Origin: Halorubrum salinum
GTDB lineage: Archaea > Halobacteriota > Halobacteria > Halobacteriales > Haloferacaceae
DNA: 64,000 nucleotides
Reading direction: 5' to 3'
Assembly: GCF_024494575.1 (NCBI RefSeq)
Contig: NZ_JANHDO010000001.1
Coordinates: forward strand, 620,001 to 684,000
Shown: piece by piece, positions 8,150 through 15,759 of the stretch
Layout: every line of letters begins with the position of its first letter
Numbering within the stretch: position 1 is the first letter of the stretch
Notes under the pieces: generated by a model
Seen by the model: the letters and a program-made list of their open reading frames with translations, nothing else
Databases searched by the model: none
Told to the model about the DNA's origin: nothing
Program-made: the position numbers and the translations under genes

Positions 8150-8599
8150 TCAGTCGTCTTCGAGCGCCTGCGCGATGCGCTGAAGCTGTCGCGTCGCGTC
8201 GCGGACCTCGTCGCGGAGCTGGCGAACCTCGCGGACGAGCTCCTCGTTGCCGGCCTGGTCGCCTCCCTCCTCGCCGCGGCCGCCCGGCCCGCCGCCCATG
8301 CCCGGCGGACCGCCCGCGCCGCCGGGACCGCCGCCGCCCATCATGCCGGACATCATCTGTGCGAAGGGGTTGCCGCCGCCACCGCCGCCCATGCCCGGCG
8401 GACCGCCGCCACCGCCGCCCATCATCTCCTCGGGACTGGGACGGTCGCCCTCCTCGCGCTCCTGTTCGCGTCGCTCGCGGATCTCCTCGACGCGCTCGCG
8501 GAAGGACTTTTCCTCTCCGTCGCCGGCGTCAGCGTCCTGACTCGCGGCGTCGCCCTGTTCGTCGCCGGTCTCGGCGTCTTCGGCGTCGTCGTCTGCCAT
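8150..8599 (-). CDS. Gly/Met/Pro-rich protein with flanking coiled coils
   Basis: A 149-aa protein with unusual composition. The N-terminus is acidic (~30 aa), followed by a charged helix (FRERVEEIRERREQERE), a ~60-aa low-complexity centre of Gly runs with PPGMGGG repeats and MM pairs, and a C-terminal predicted coiled coil (LVREVRQLRDEVRDATRQL). No Cys, no signal peptide, no membrane segment. Function unknown. The ATG at 8599 begins MADDDAED. The Pro-rich frame on the opposite strand is a mirror of the Gly repeats. Confidence 0.75.
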   Translation of the reverse strand: MADDDAEDAETGDEQGDAASQDADAGDGEEKSFRERVEEIRERREQEREEGDRPSPEEMMGGGGGGPPGMGGGGGGNPFAQMMSGMMGGGGPGGAGGPPGMGGGPGGRGEEGGDQAGNEELVREVRQLRDEVRDATRQLQRIAQALEDD

Positions 8600-8693
8600 G
8601 CGAGGAGGTTCGATTCCCCGGCCGAAAAGGGTTGTCGCTCCGGGCTCCGCGCACCTCCCGACGAGAGCGACCGGAGTCACCCCGGATCCGCGT

Positions 8694-8849
8694 TCAGGCT
8701 CGGACCGGTGTCTGACAGTTCGGACACTCGGTCGTCTCCGTGTCGCGACCGATGGCCGGTACGTGATCGCCGCAGTTCGGGCACCGGGTCCGCGTCCGGG
8801 CGTACTCGGTGCTCGACCGGACGGGCGTGTGGTCTGTCCCATCGCTCAT
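8694..8849 (-). CDS. Small zinc-ribbon protein, 51 aa
   Basis: A short ORF with two CPNC knuckles (CPNCGDHVP and CPNCQTPV) 16 residues apart, a complete four-Cys zinc ribbon. Starts MSDGTDHT and ends PVRA. A TATA-like TATATAGG lies about 8889-8896, ~40 bp from the ATG, so a short leader is possible. Small one-ribbon proteins are abundant in haloarchaea and mostly uncharacterised; nucleic-acid or protein binding is likely but unproven. Confidence 0.8.
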   Translation of the reverse strand: MSDGTDHTPVRSSTEYARTRTRCPNCGDHVPAIGRDTETTECPNCQTPVRA

Positions 8850-9007
8850 GCGTGCGTGTGACTGACTCACGTGATATATGGCTTGCCTATATACCCCCTA
8901 AAACACCGCATACAATATTGAGGCCGGCGACGCGAACGGTCGCGACGACACCGCCGGCGACGACGCCGACAGCCGCGACGGCCGCGACGACGGCGATCGC
9001 ACCCTTC

Positions 9008-9985
9008 TCACTCGTGTCCGGACACCCGAACCGGCTCGTACGGCTCTTCCAGCCAGTCCATGTCAGATGCGGACAAGTCGATATCGAGTGCCTCCACGGC
9101 GTCTTCGAGGTGTTCGACGGTCGTGGTCCCGACGATGGGGGTGTCGACGCGGTCTTTGTGGAACAGCCACGCGAGGCCGATCTGCGCCATCTTCACGCCC
9201 TTCTCGTCGGCCAACTCGGCGACGCGTTCGTTGATCGTCGGGCCGCCGCCCTCGCGGTAGGGGTGCTCGTAGAGATGCTCTTCCGTCTCGCCGCGCAGCG
9301 TGGCGTCGACGTCCTCGTGCGGTCGCGTGAGGTACCCGCGCGCGAGCGGGCTCCACGGCATCACGCCGACGTCCTCTTTGTCACACAGCGGCAGCATCTC
9401 GCGCTCCTCCTCGCGGTACGCGAGGTTGTAGTGGTTCTGCATCGTGGCGAACCGCTCGTACCCCTCGCGCTCGCTCACGCGGAGCGACTCGGCGAACTGG
9501 TGGGCCCACATCGAGGAGGCACCCGGATATCGGACGTCTCCGCGGCGGACCGCGTCGTCGAGCGCCGCGAGCGTCTCCCCGATCGGGGTGTCGTAGTCCC
9601 AACGGTGGATCTGATACAGGTCGATCGTGTCCATCCCGAGCCGGTCGAGGCTGTTCGCGAGTTCCTGGTCGAGCGCCTTCCGCGAGATCCCCCCCGAGTT
9701 CGGGTTCGACTCGTCCATCTGGAAGTACGCCTTCGTGGCGACGGTGAACTGGTCGCGGTCGTACTCCGCGAGCGCGTCGCCGAGGACGCGCTCCGAGGCA
9801 CCGTTCGAGTACATGTTCGCGGTGTCGAAGAACGTCACGCCGAGATCGATCGCTCGGTCGATCAGCTCGCGGCCCGCCTCCTCGTCTAAGACCCACTCGC
9901 GCCAGTCGGGGTCACCGAAGCTCATGCAACCGAGACAGATCTTCGAGACGGTCATGCCCGTGTTCCCGAGCGTCGTGTACTCCAT
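9008..9985 (-). CDS. Aldo/keto reductase
   Basis: A 325-aa NADP-dependent oxidoreductase of the AKR superfamily (YghZ/Gfo-like general stress group). The TIM barrel is complete: MEYTTLGNTGMTVSKICLG start, catalytic Asp-Tyr in FFDTANMYSNGASE, the His strand DLYQIHRWDYDTP, and a C-terminal cofactor-binding region (GLAWLFHKDRVDTPIVGTT). An in-frame ATG 17 codons upstream is rejected since MEYTTLG is the usual family start. Substrate unknown. Confidence 0.92.
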   Translation of the reverse strand: MEYTTLGNTGMTVSKICLGCMSFGDPDWREWVLDEEAGRELIDRAIDLGVTFFDTANMYSNGASERVLGDALAEYDRDQFTVATKAYFQMDESNPNSGGISRKALDQELANSLDRLGMDTIDLYQIHRWDYDTPIGETLAALDDAVRRGDVRYPGASSMWAHQFAESLRVSEREGYERFATMQNHYNLAYREEEREMLPLCDKEDVGVMPWSPLARGYLTRPHEDVDATLRGETEEHLYEHPYREGGGPTINERVAELADEKGVKMAQIGLAWLFHKDRVDTPIVGTTTVEHLEDAVEALDIDLSASDMDWLEEPYEPVRVSGHE

Positions 9986-10070
9986 ACCCGGTCCACGACT
10001 GCCCGGCACAAAAATGCACTCGGGTGGGGACCTCACCGCTCGCTACCGGTGTCTCGGACCCCGATCCGAC

Positions 10071-10268
10071 TCACCGGTTTCGGAACGACGCCGTGTAAAC
10101 GAAGAACGCTCCGGTGAGAATGACGAACGCGAGGAAGGTGACGAGCGCGAGGACGTTCGCGACCGGGGCGAGCGGAAACAGGAACTCCGGGCCGGTCGTC
10201 GCGAGCACCAGCACGGCGAGGAGGGCAGCGATCAGCCCGAGCAGCCAGTTCGTGAGGACGTTGTCCAT
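10071..10268 (-). CDS. Two-TM small membrane protein, 65 aa
   Basis: Starts MDNVLTNWLLGL and consists of two hydrophobic helices (residues ~6-24 and ~35-58) with a short Pro-containing loop and a C-terminal FRNR. No recognised family. It lies between the aldo/keto reductase and the SDR on the same strand with gaps of 85 and 160 bp, so it probably has its own promoter. Confidence 0.7.
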   Translation of the reverse strand: MDNVLTNWLLGLIAALLAVLVLATTGPEFLFPLAPVANVLALVTFLAFVILTGAFFVYTASFRNR

Positions 10269-10428
10269 GCGGTCGACTCTCCCGGACGCGGGATAAAAAC
10301 GCGGGGTATAGGCGGTCGTCTCTACGCTCCCTCTGACGCGGGATATCGGCAGTCGCATCCGCCTCCCGATGAGGGGCTGCCACCGAACCGGCCGCGGTCG
10401 AGACCGAGTCGGCCGCCGCGGGGCCGGC

Positions 10429-11115
10429 TCAAAACTCCTCGACGTGCGGTCGGAGATCCAGTTCCAGCGTCCACGCCGAGCGGTCTTGGGTGACGAGGTC
10501 CCAGTAGGCGTCCGCGATCGCGTCGGGATCGAGGAACGACTCGGGATCGTCTGCGCCCGACGGCGGGGCGATCTGCCCGTCGATCACGGTGTGAGCGACG
10601 TGGACCCCTTCTGGACCGAGTTCTCGGGCCATCGACTCGGCGAGCCCGCGAGCGGCGAACTTGCCAGCGCTGAATCCGGCGGCCCCGCCGCGTCCCCGGA
10701 CCGCGGAGGTCGCGCCGGTGAAGACGACCGTCCCGCCGTCGCCGTCGAGCATGTCGTCGATAGCGGCCTGTACACAGCACAGCGCCCCGGTCGCGGACAC
10801 GTCGAGCGCGTGCTCGAACTCCGCGAGCGAGATGTCGCGGACGCCCTTCCACGCCCCGCCGCTGGCGTTGAAGACGAGCGCGTCGATCGGACCGAACGCG
10901 TCTCGAACCGTCTCGAAGGCGGCGTCGACCGCGTCCGGGTCGGTCACGTCGGCCGCGACGGCCAGCGCGCGCTCGCCGAGGTCCGCCGCGACCGATTCGG
11001 TGTGGTCGGTCGAACGCGAAAGCAGGGCGACGCGACACCCCTCCTCGTGGAAGCGACGCGCGATCGACTCCCCGAGGCCCGGACCGACGCCCGCGACGAC
11101 TGCGGTTCGTGGCAT
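10429..11115 (-). CDS. Short-chain dehydrogenase/reductase
   Basis: A 228-aa SDR oxidoreductase. The nucleotide-binding glycine motif is VAGVGPGLGESIARRF (G-x3-G-x-G variant), NASGGAW corresponds to the NNAG motif and FTGATSAV carries the catalytic Ser position. The classical Tyr-x3-Lys appears as FSAGKFA: Phe replaces Tyr, although Lys is kept. That could change or abolish classical activity. ATG at 11115 (MPRTAVVAG) is divergent from the photolyase gene with ~130 bp between. Substrate unknown. Confidence 0.87.
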   Translation of the reverse strand: MPRTAVVAGVGPGLGESIARRFHEEGCRVALLSRSTDHTESVAADLGERALAVAADVTDPDAVDAAFETVRDAFGPIDALVFNASGGAWKGVRDISLAEFEHALDVSATGALCCVQAAIDDMLDGDGGTVVFTGATSAVRGRGGAAGFSAGKFAARGLAESMARELGPEGVHVAHTVIDGQIAPPSGADDPESFLDPDAIADAYWDLVTQDRSAWTLELDLRPHVEEF

Positions 11116-11244
11116 GGTCGAGCAAGGGTCGCCGGCGACAAAAGCGTGCGCTCGCCGGCGAGCGAGGCGACGCCTCCGACGACGAGAGCCCCGACCCGTA
11201 GGGTCGCCCCCGAAAGCTATGTCTCTCCCGTCCGTAGCCGGCGC

Positions 11245-13038
11245 GTGAGCGACCGGACGACCCTGTGGCTGCTCGGCGACCAGCTCAACCCCGACCTCGA
11301 CGCGCTCGCCGACGCCGACGAGGTCCTGTTGATCGAAGCGCACGGGTTCGCCGACCGGAAGCCGTACCACGCGCACAAGCTGACGCTCGTCTTCTCGGCG
11401 ATGCGCCACTTCCGCGACGACCTCCGCGACCGCGGACACGAGGTCCGGTACGTCCGCGCCGAGTCGTTCGGCGAGGGGCTCGACGCGTTCCTCGCCGACC
11501 GAGGCGGGAACGGTTCGGGGGCCGATACCGACGCCGACCTCCGACTCATGCGCCCCGCGAGCCACGGGGCGGGCGAGCGGCTCCGAGAACTGGTCGCCGA
11601 GCGCGATGCGACCCTGACCCTCCTCGACAACGAACTGTTCTGGACGACGCCGGCAGCGTGGCGGGCGTGGGCTGACGAGTCGGCAGACGCCGCCGACGCG
11701 CCGTCGGGCCGCGCCGTCGGGACCGCGATCAACGACGACGGCACCGCGACCCGCACCTATCGCCAGGAACACTGGTACCGACACGTCCGCCGCGAGACGG
11801 GCGTGCTGATGGACGACGGCGACCCCGTCGGCGGCGAGTGGAACTACGACGACCTGAACCGGGAGACGCCGCCGGACGACTGGACCCCGCCAGAACGGCC
11901 GCGGTTCGAGCCCGACGAACTGACCCGCGAGACCCACGCGTGGGTCGTGGATCGATTCGACACGTGGGGGAACGAGTCGATCGACGGGACCGACGACGAG
12001 CCCGGCTTCGCGTGGCCCGTCACGCGCGAGGAGGCCGACCGCGCGCTCGATGCGTTCGTCCGCGAGGGTCTCCCCGCGTTCGGCCGGTACCAGGACGCCA
12101 TGGTCGGCGGCGAGCCGTTCCTCGCGCACTCGCTGCTCTCGCCCGCGATCAACCTCGGGCTCCTCGACCCGCGCGAGCCCGTCCGCGCCGTCGAGGCGGC
12201 CTACGAGGCGCGCGGCGCCGAGCCGGGGGCGTACGACCCCGCGCACGGGCGCGACGGCGGGACGGCCGAGACCTCGCTCGGCGACTTCGGCGGCGGTCCC
12301 GGTGAGAACGACGACGGCTCCGAGAGACGAGGCGACGGCTCCGAGACACGAGACGCTGACGCGGACTCGTCCGCCGACCTCCCGCCCGTTCCGCTCAACG
12401 CGGCGGAGGGGTTCGTTCGACAGGTGCTCGGCTGGCGCGAGTTCGTCCGCCACGTCTACCGCGAGGCGATGCCCGGACTGGCGACGGCGAACCGGCTGGA
12501 CCAGACGCGGGACCTCCCGCCGGCCTACTGGGACGGCGAGACGGACATGCGGTGTCTCTCCGCGGCGGTGGGACACGTTCGCGAGCACGGGTACGCCCAC
12601 CACATCGAGCGCCTGATGGTGCTTTCGAACTTCGCGCTGCTCTACGGGACCCGACCGGCCGCGCTCAACGAGTGGTTCCACCTCGGGTTCGTCGACGCCT
12701 ACCACTGGGTGACGACGCCGAACGTCGTCGGGATGGGGTCGTTCGGCACCGACCTCCTCTCCTCGAAGCCGTACGCCGCCTCCGGAAGCTACGTGAACCG
12801 GATGAGCGACCACTGCGCCGACTGTCCGTACGCCGTCTCCCGAACGACCGGCGAGGGGGCCTGCCCGTTCAACGCGCTCTACTGGGACTTCCTCGCAGAG
12901 CACGAGGAGGCGCTTCGCGGCACCGGGCGCATGGGGCTGATGTACTCGCACGTCGACGACAAGGGTGACGCGGAGTGGGCGGCGATCCACGAGCGCGCGA
13001 GCGAGGTCCGCGCGCTGGCCGACGACGGCGAGTTATAA
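11245..13038 (+). CDS. Fe-S cluster photolyase/cryptochrome (FeS-BCP/PhrB type)
   Basis: A 597-aa flavoprotein of the Fe-S bacterial cryptochrome/photolyase group, which repairs (6-4) photoproducts or senses light. N-terminal Rossmann domain (LWLLGDQLNPDLDAL), FAD-binding helical domain (VLGWREFVRHVYREAMPG, MVLSNFALLYG) and four cluster Cys (MRCLSAAV; HCADCPY; GACPFN) are present. GTG 11245 is the likely start (VSDRTTLW). Odd feature: a ~50-aa acidic low-complexity insert at residues ~328-380 between the antenna/linker part and the FAD domain. High UV exposure of haloarchaea fits a repair role. Confidence 0.9.
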   Translation: MSDRTTLWLLGDQLNPDLDALADADEVLLIEAHGFADRKPYHAHKLTLVFSAMRHFRDDLRDRGHEVRYVRAESFGEGLDAFLADRGGNGSGADTDADLRLMRPASHGAGERLRELVAERDATLTLLDNELFWTTPAAWRAWADESADAADAPSGRAVGTAINDDGTATRTYRQEHWYRHVRRETGVLMDDGDPVGGEWNYDDLNRETPPDDWTPPERPRFEPDELTRETHAWVVDRFDTWGNESIDGTDDEPGFAWPVTREEADRALDAFVREGLPAFGRYQDAMVGGEPFLAHSLLSPAINLGLLDPREPVRAVEAAYEARGAEPGAYDPAHGRDGGTAETSLGDFGGGPGENDDGSERRGDGSETRDADADSSADLPPVPLNAAEGFVRQVLGWREFVRHVYREAMPGLATANRLDQTRDLPPAYWDGETDMRCLSAAVGHVREHGYAHHIERLMVLSNFALLYGTRPAALNEWFHLGFVDAYHWVTTPNVVGMGSFGTDLLSSKPYAASGSYVNRMSDHCADCPYAVSRTTGEGACPFNALYWDFLAEHEEALRGTGRMGLMYSHVDDKGDAEWAAIHERASEVRALADDGEL

Positions 13039-13051
13039 CTCGCCGGGAGCG

Positions 13052-13555
13052 TCACTCGAACAGGCTGTCCACGGTGCGAACGAACCGGTCGACGATCCGG
13101 TCCGGGAGCGACGGCGACACCGTATCGAGCAGGTCGGCCGTCCGTTCGGGGCGAGCGAGAGAGAGGGTCATCGGGTGGTCGGTCGACTTCTCGACGACGC
13201 CGCGCTCGGTCAGGTTCGAGACGTGCCACGACACCGTGCTGCGCGCCAGATCGAGGTCGTCCGCCAGATCGACCGGACGCGCCGGGCCCTCGGCGTGAAG
13301 CCGGACGATGATTCCGCGGGCGGTCTCGCGGCGGAGGAACGCGATCACCGCCCGTTCCCACGGGTCGAACTGCGGGTCGAAGTAGTGCGTCTGTCCGGCG
13401 ATCCGCTCGGCCGCGACCTCGCCGTCGCCGACCAGACGCCGCAGGTGGTACTGCGCCTGTCCGGTGGCGATGTCGAGGTCGCGACTCACCCGATTGAAGT
13501 GTACGCCGGGGGTCTCGCGGACGTGTTCGCGGACCCGGGCTCTGGTGTCCGGCAT
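13052..13555 (-). CDS. Double winged-helix regulator next to nos cluster
   Basis: A 167-aa protein with two winged helix-turn-helix units: residues ~5-45 (VREHVRETPGVHFNRVSRDL, GQAQYHLRRL) and ~85-130 (RPVDLADDLDLARSTVSWHV, LTERGVVEKS). This two-wHTH layout is common in haloarchaeal regulators. No ligand domain is seen. Position beside the nos-type genes suggests it controls them, perhaps with the palindrome near 17835; this is inference from context. Confidence 0.85.
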   Translation of the reverse strand: MPDTRARVREHVRETPGVHFNRVSRDLDIATGQAQYHLRRLVGDGEVAAERIAGQTHYFDPQFDPWERAVIAFLRRETARGIIVRLHAEGPARPVDLADDLDLARSTVSWHVSNLTERGVVEKSTDHPMTLSLARPERTADLLDTVSPSLPDRIVDRFVRTVDSLFE

Positions 13556-13696
13556 CGGTTGTCGTCGACGCTACCGGTCGCCCGAATAAAAGGCGTCCGC
13601 GCGTTCTCCGCTCGTGAGACCGGCCGCGCTCCGAGGCGATTGCGCCCCTCGCGAGGCGTGGCTTCTTGTCCATCGCGGCGCAAGCCGTACGCACGC

Positions 13697-14071
13697 GTGA
13701 ACTCGATCGCGGGGTCGACGGCGACCGGTAGCTGGGGCGTAGAGGGATCGCTTCCGCTGCTCGTCGTCGTCGCCGTCGCGGGGGTCGGGACGGGCGCGCT
13801 GTTTCTCGTGAGCCTGCTGGCGTATCGCCGCCGGCGATCCCCGCAGTACCGGCTGATAAGCCTCGCCGTCGGCGCGCTCTTGGCCCGCTCCGTCGTCGGC
13901 GCAGGTACCGTGCTCGGCGTCGTTCCGATGCCGGTCCACCACTTCGTCGAACACAGCCTCGACTTCTTGGTGTCGGCGATCGTGTTGTACGCGGTGTACG
14001 CGTACGCGCCGGGCTCGGTGCCGGAGACGGCGGAGACGCGCGCCGAGACGGACGACCCGTCCGACGACTGA
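13697..14071 (+). CDS. Three-TM membrane protein in nos neighbourhood
   Basis: A 124-aa protein from GTG 13697. Three hydrophobic segments: ~14-38 (LPLLVVVAVAGVGTGALFLV), ~48-72 and ~76-104. Segment three begins MPVHHFVEH, with three His and a Met at the membrane edge that could bind copper or haem, then an acidic tail. I believe haloarchaeal homologues are DUF7471-like, from memory. It is convergent with the ABC permease and divergent from the double-wHTH gene. A metal-related membrane role is inference. Confidence 0.7.
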   Translation: MNSIAGSTATGSWGVEGSLPLLVVVAVAGVGTGALFLVSLLAYRRRRSPQYRLISLAVGALLARSVVGAGTVLGVVPMPVHHFVEHSLDFLVSAIVLYAVYAYAPGSVPETAETRAETDDPSDD

Positions 14072-14083
14072 CGCTTGGCCGCG

Positions 14084-14971
14084 TCACTCGTCGGAACGGA
14101 CTCGCTCTATCGCCGCGTCGACGCGTCGGCCGAGGGCGATCGACGCGCCGCCGCCGACCGCGCCGCCGAGCGTCCACCCGGCGAGCGACGCGAGCGCCCG
14201 ACCGGTCGGAACGAAGTCGGTCTCGGGCGCGAAGGCCACGCCGATCACGTGCTCGAAGACGAGTCCGCGGAAGGCCCCGTTGGGCGTGAGCGCGAGTAGG
14301 TCCGGCGTCGCCGCGGCCGAGGTTCCGGCGGAGAGAGACTCCAAGAGCGCGAGGTCCCCGCCGAGAACCCCGCCGACGAGCACGAGCGCGCCGAGCGCGA
14401 TGGCGCTCCGACGGCTCGACGCGATCGCGGAGACGCCCGCCGCGACCGACAGGTACGCCGCGCCGAGTCCGAACACGAACGCGAGGAACCGCACGTACAA
14501 GAGCGGCGAATCCACGCCGGCGTGCGTGGCGAAGATACCGGTGTCGGGGGCCGCCGTCAGGCCGACGTACACGCCGACGAGCGCCGCGGGACCGCCGACC
14601 ACGACCGCGAGCGCGACGAGCCGCGCCAGCAACACCCCGGCGACGTAGCTCGCGACGCCGACCGGGTACGTCCGGATCACCGCGAGTTCGCCGGTCGCCG
14701 CGTCCGCGAGAAACGCGCGGTAGCCGAGCACGACCGCGGCCGCGGGCACGAGCGCCTCGACCGGCAGGAGCAGGTCGACGATCGCCGGGACGAACCCGGT
14801 CGCGCCGCCGCCGCCGACGGCGACCACCCCGAACAGCGCGACACCGAGCCCGACGGCGAGCGCGGCGTACCCCGGCGTTCGCGCCACCGTGGCCAGTTCG
14901 CGCCGGAACACGGTGTCGACTCCGCGCAGCCGGGCCGCGAGACCGACGCGACCGCGCTTGGGCCCCGTCAT
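14084..14971 (-). CDS. nosY: ABC-2 type permease, NosY-like
   Basis: A 295-aa membrane protein with about six hydrophobic segments, starting with a cytosolic RxxRGVDTVFRRELATVART motif typical of ABC-2/NosY permeases. Its ATG overlaps the ATPase stop by 4 bases (ATGA). With the ATPase and NosD it would form the NosDFY complex known to help assemble the copper centre of N2O reductase. NosZ itself is not in the window, so the substrate protein is uncertain. Confidence 0.83.
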   Translation of the reverse strand: MTGPKRGRVGLAARLRGVDTVFRRELATVARTPGYAALAVGLGVALFGVVAVGGGGATGFVPAIVDLLLPVEALVPAAAVVLGYRAFLADAATGELAVIRTYPVGVASYVAGVLLARLVALAVVVGGPAALVGVYVGLTAAPDTGIFATHAGVDSPLLYVRFLAFVFGLGAAYLSVAAGVSAIASSRRSAIALGALVLVGGVLGGDLALLESLSAGTSAAATPDLLALTPNGAFRGLVFEHVIGVAFAPETDFVPTGRALASLAGWTLGGAVGGGASIALGRRVDAAIERVRSDE

Positions 14972-15759
14972 CGGTCGGACACCCCCGTCACGTGGACGGA
15001 CCCGTCGGTCTCGTCATCGCCAGCGGGAGCGGCCGACTCCTCTCCGGTTCCGTCTCCCCGCCCGATCGCGACGCGGTACAGGTCGTCCACGCTCTCGACG
15101 TCGTAGTCGGCACGCAGCCGATCCAGCGGGCCGGCGGCGGCGATCCGTCCGCGGTCGACGACGACGAGGCGGTCCGCGTGCGCCTCGACGAGTTCGAGGT
15201 CGTGAGAGCTGATCACCACGGCGGTCCCCTCGGGCGCGCGCTCGGCCGCGGTCCGGAACGCCCGCTCGCGCATCGTCGGATCGAGGCCGCTCGCGGGCTC
15301 GTCGAGCACCGCGACGGAAGGGTCGCCGAGGAGCGCCTGGGCGATCCCCAGCAGGCGGCGCATCCCGCCCGACAGCGACTCGACGCGCTTGTCCGCGGCG
15401 TCGGAGAGCCCGACCCGTTCGAGCGCGGCGTCCGGGTCGGCGTCGACGAGTCGCCCGTAGAACGCGAGCGTCTCTCGCGCGGTGAACCCGTCGCGGAACG
15501 GCACGCGCTGCGGGAGGTAGCCGATCGGTTTGCGCGCGCCTGCGCCGCCGTGGCTGACCTCTCCGGTCGTCGGCTCGGTCACGCCGGCGAGTATGCCGAG
15601 AAGCGTCGACTTCCCGGAGCCGTTCGGTCCGACGACCGCGGTGACGCCCGGCGAGACGGACAGCGAGACGCCGTCGAGCACCGTGACGCCGCCGTAGCTC
15701 CGGGAGACGTCGGACACCGACGCGAGCGCGTCCCCGTCGGCCACGGCGTGGTCGCTCAC
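14968..15759 (-). CDS. nosF: ABC transporter ATPase, NosF-like
   Basis: A 263-aa ABC ATPase. Walker A GPNGSGKST (residue ~40), Q-loop in IGYLPQRVPF, signature LSGGMRRLLGIAQ, Walker B VAVLDEPASGLDP and switch His ISSHDLELV are all intact. The GTG start (VSDHAVADG) overlaps the nosD stop by 4 bases and its stop overlaps nosY, so D-F-Y form one coupled operon. It powers the NosDFY copper-site maturation complex by analogy with denitrifiers. Confidence 0.88.
   Translation of the reverse strand: MSDHAVADGDALASVSDVSRSYGGVTVLDGVSLSVSPGVTAVVGPNGSGKSTLLGILAGVTEPTTGEVSHGGAGARKPIGYLPQRVPFRDGFTARETLAFYGRLVDADPDAALERVGLSDAADKRVESLSGGMRRLLGIAQALLGDPSVAVLDEPASGLDPTMRERAFRTAAERAPEGTAVVISSHDLELVEAHADRLVVVDRGRIAAAGPLDRLRADYDVESVDDLYRVAIGRGDGTGEESAAPAGDDETDGSVHVTGVSDR

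Noticed and set aside
8247-8540. Pro-rich ORF on the plus strand
   Set aside because: Antisense image of the Gly runs in the protein at 8150-8599.
8889-9005. Hydrophobic stretch (Ala/Val/Gly) in the minus frame just after the aldo/keto reductase stop
   Set aside because: It would make a plausible TM helix, but no start codon is in frame and it would have to begin inside the reductase, so I cannot support a gene.
10429-12990. 853-aa frame on the minus strand including the SDR
   Set aside because: Only its C-terminal 228 aa (from 11115) is the SDR; the rest is antisense to the photolyase gene and carries no domain.
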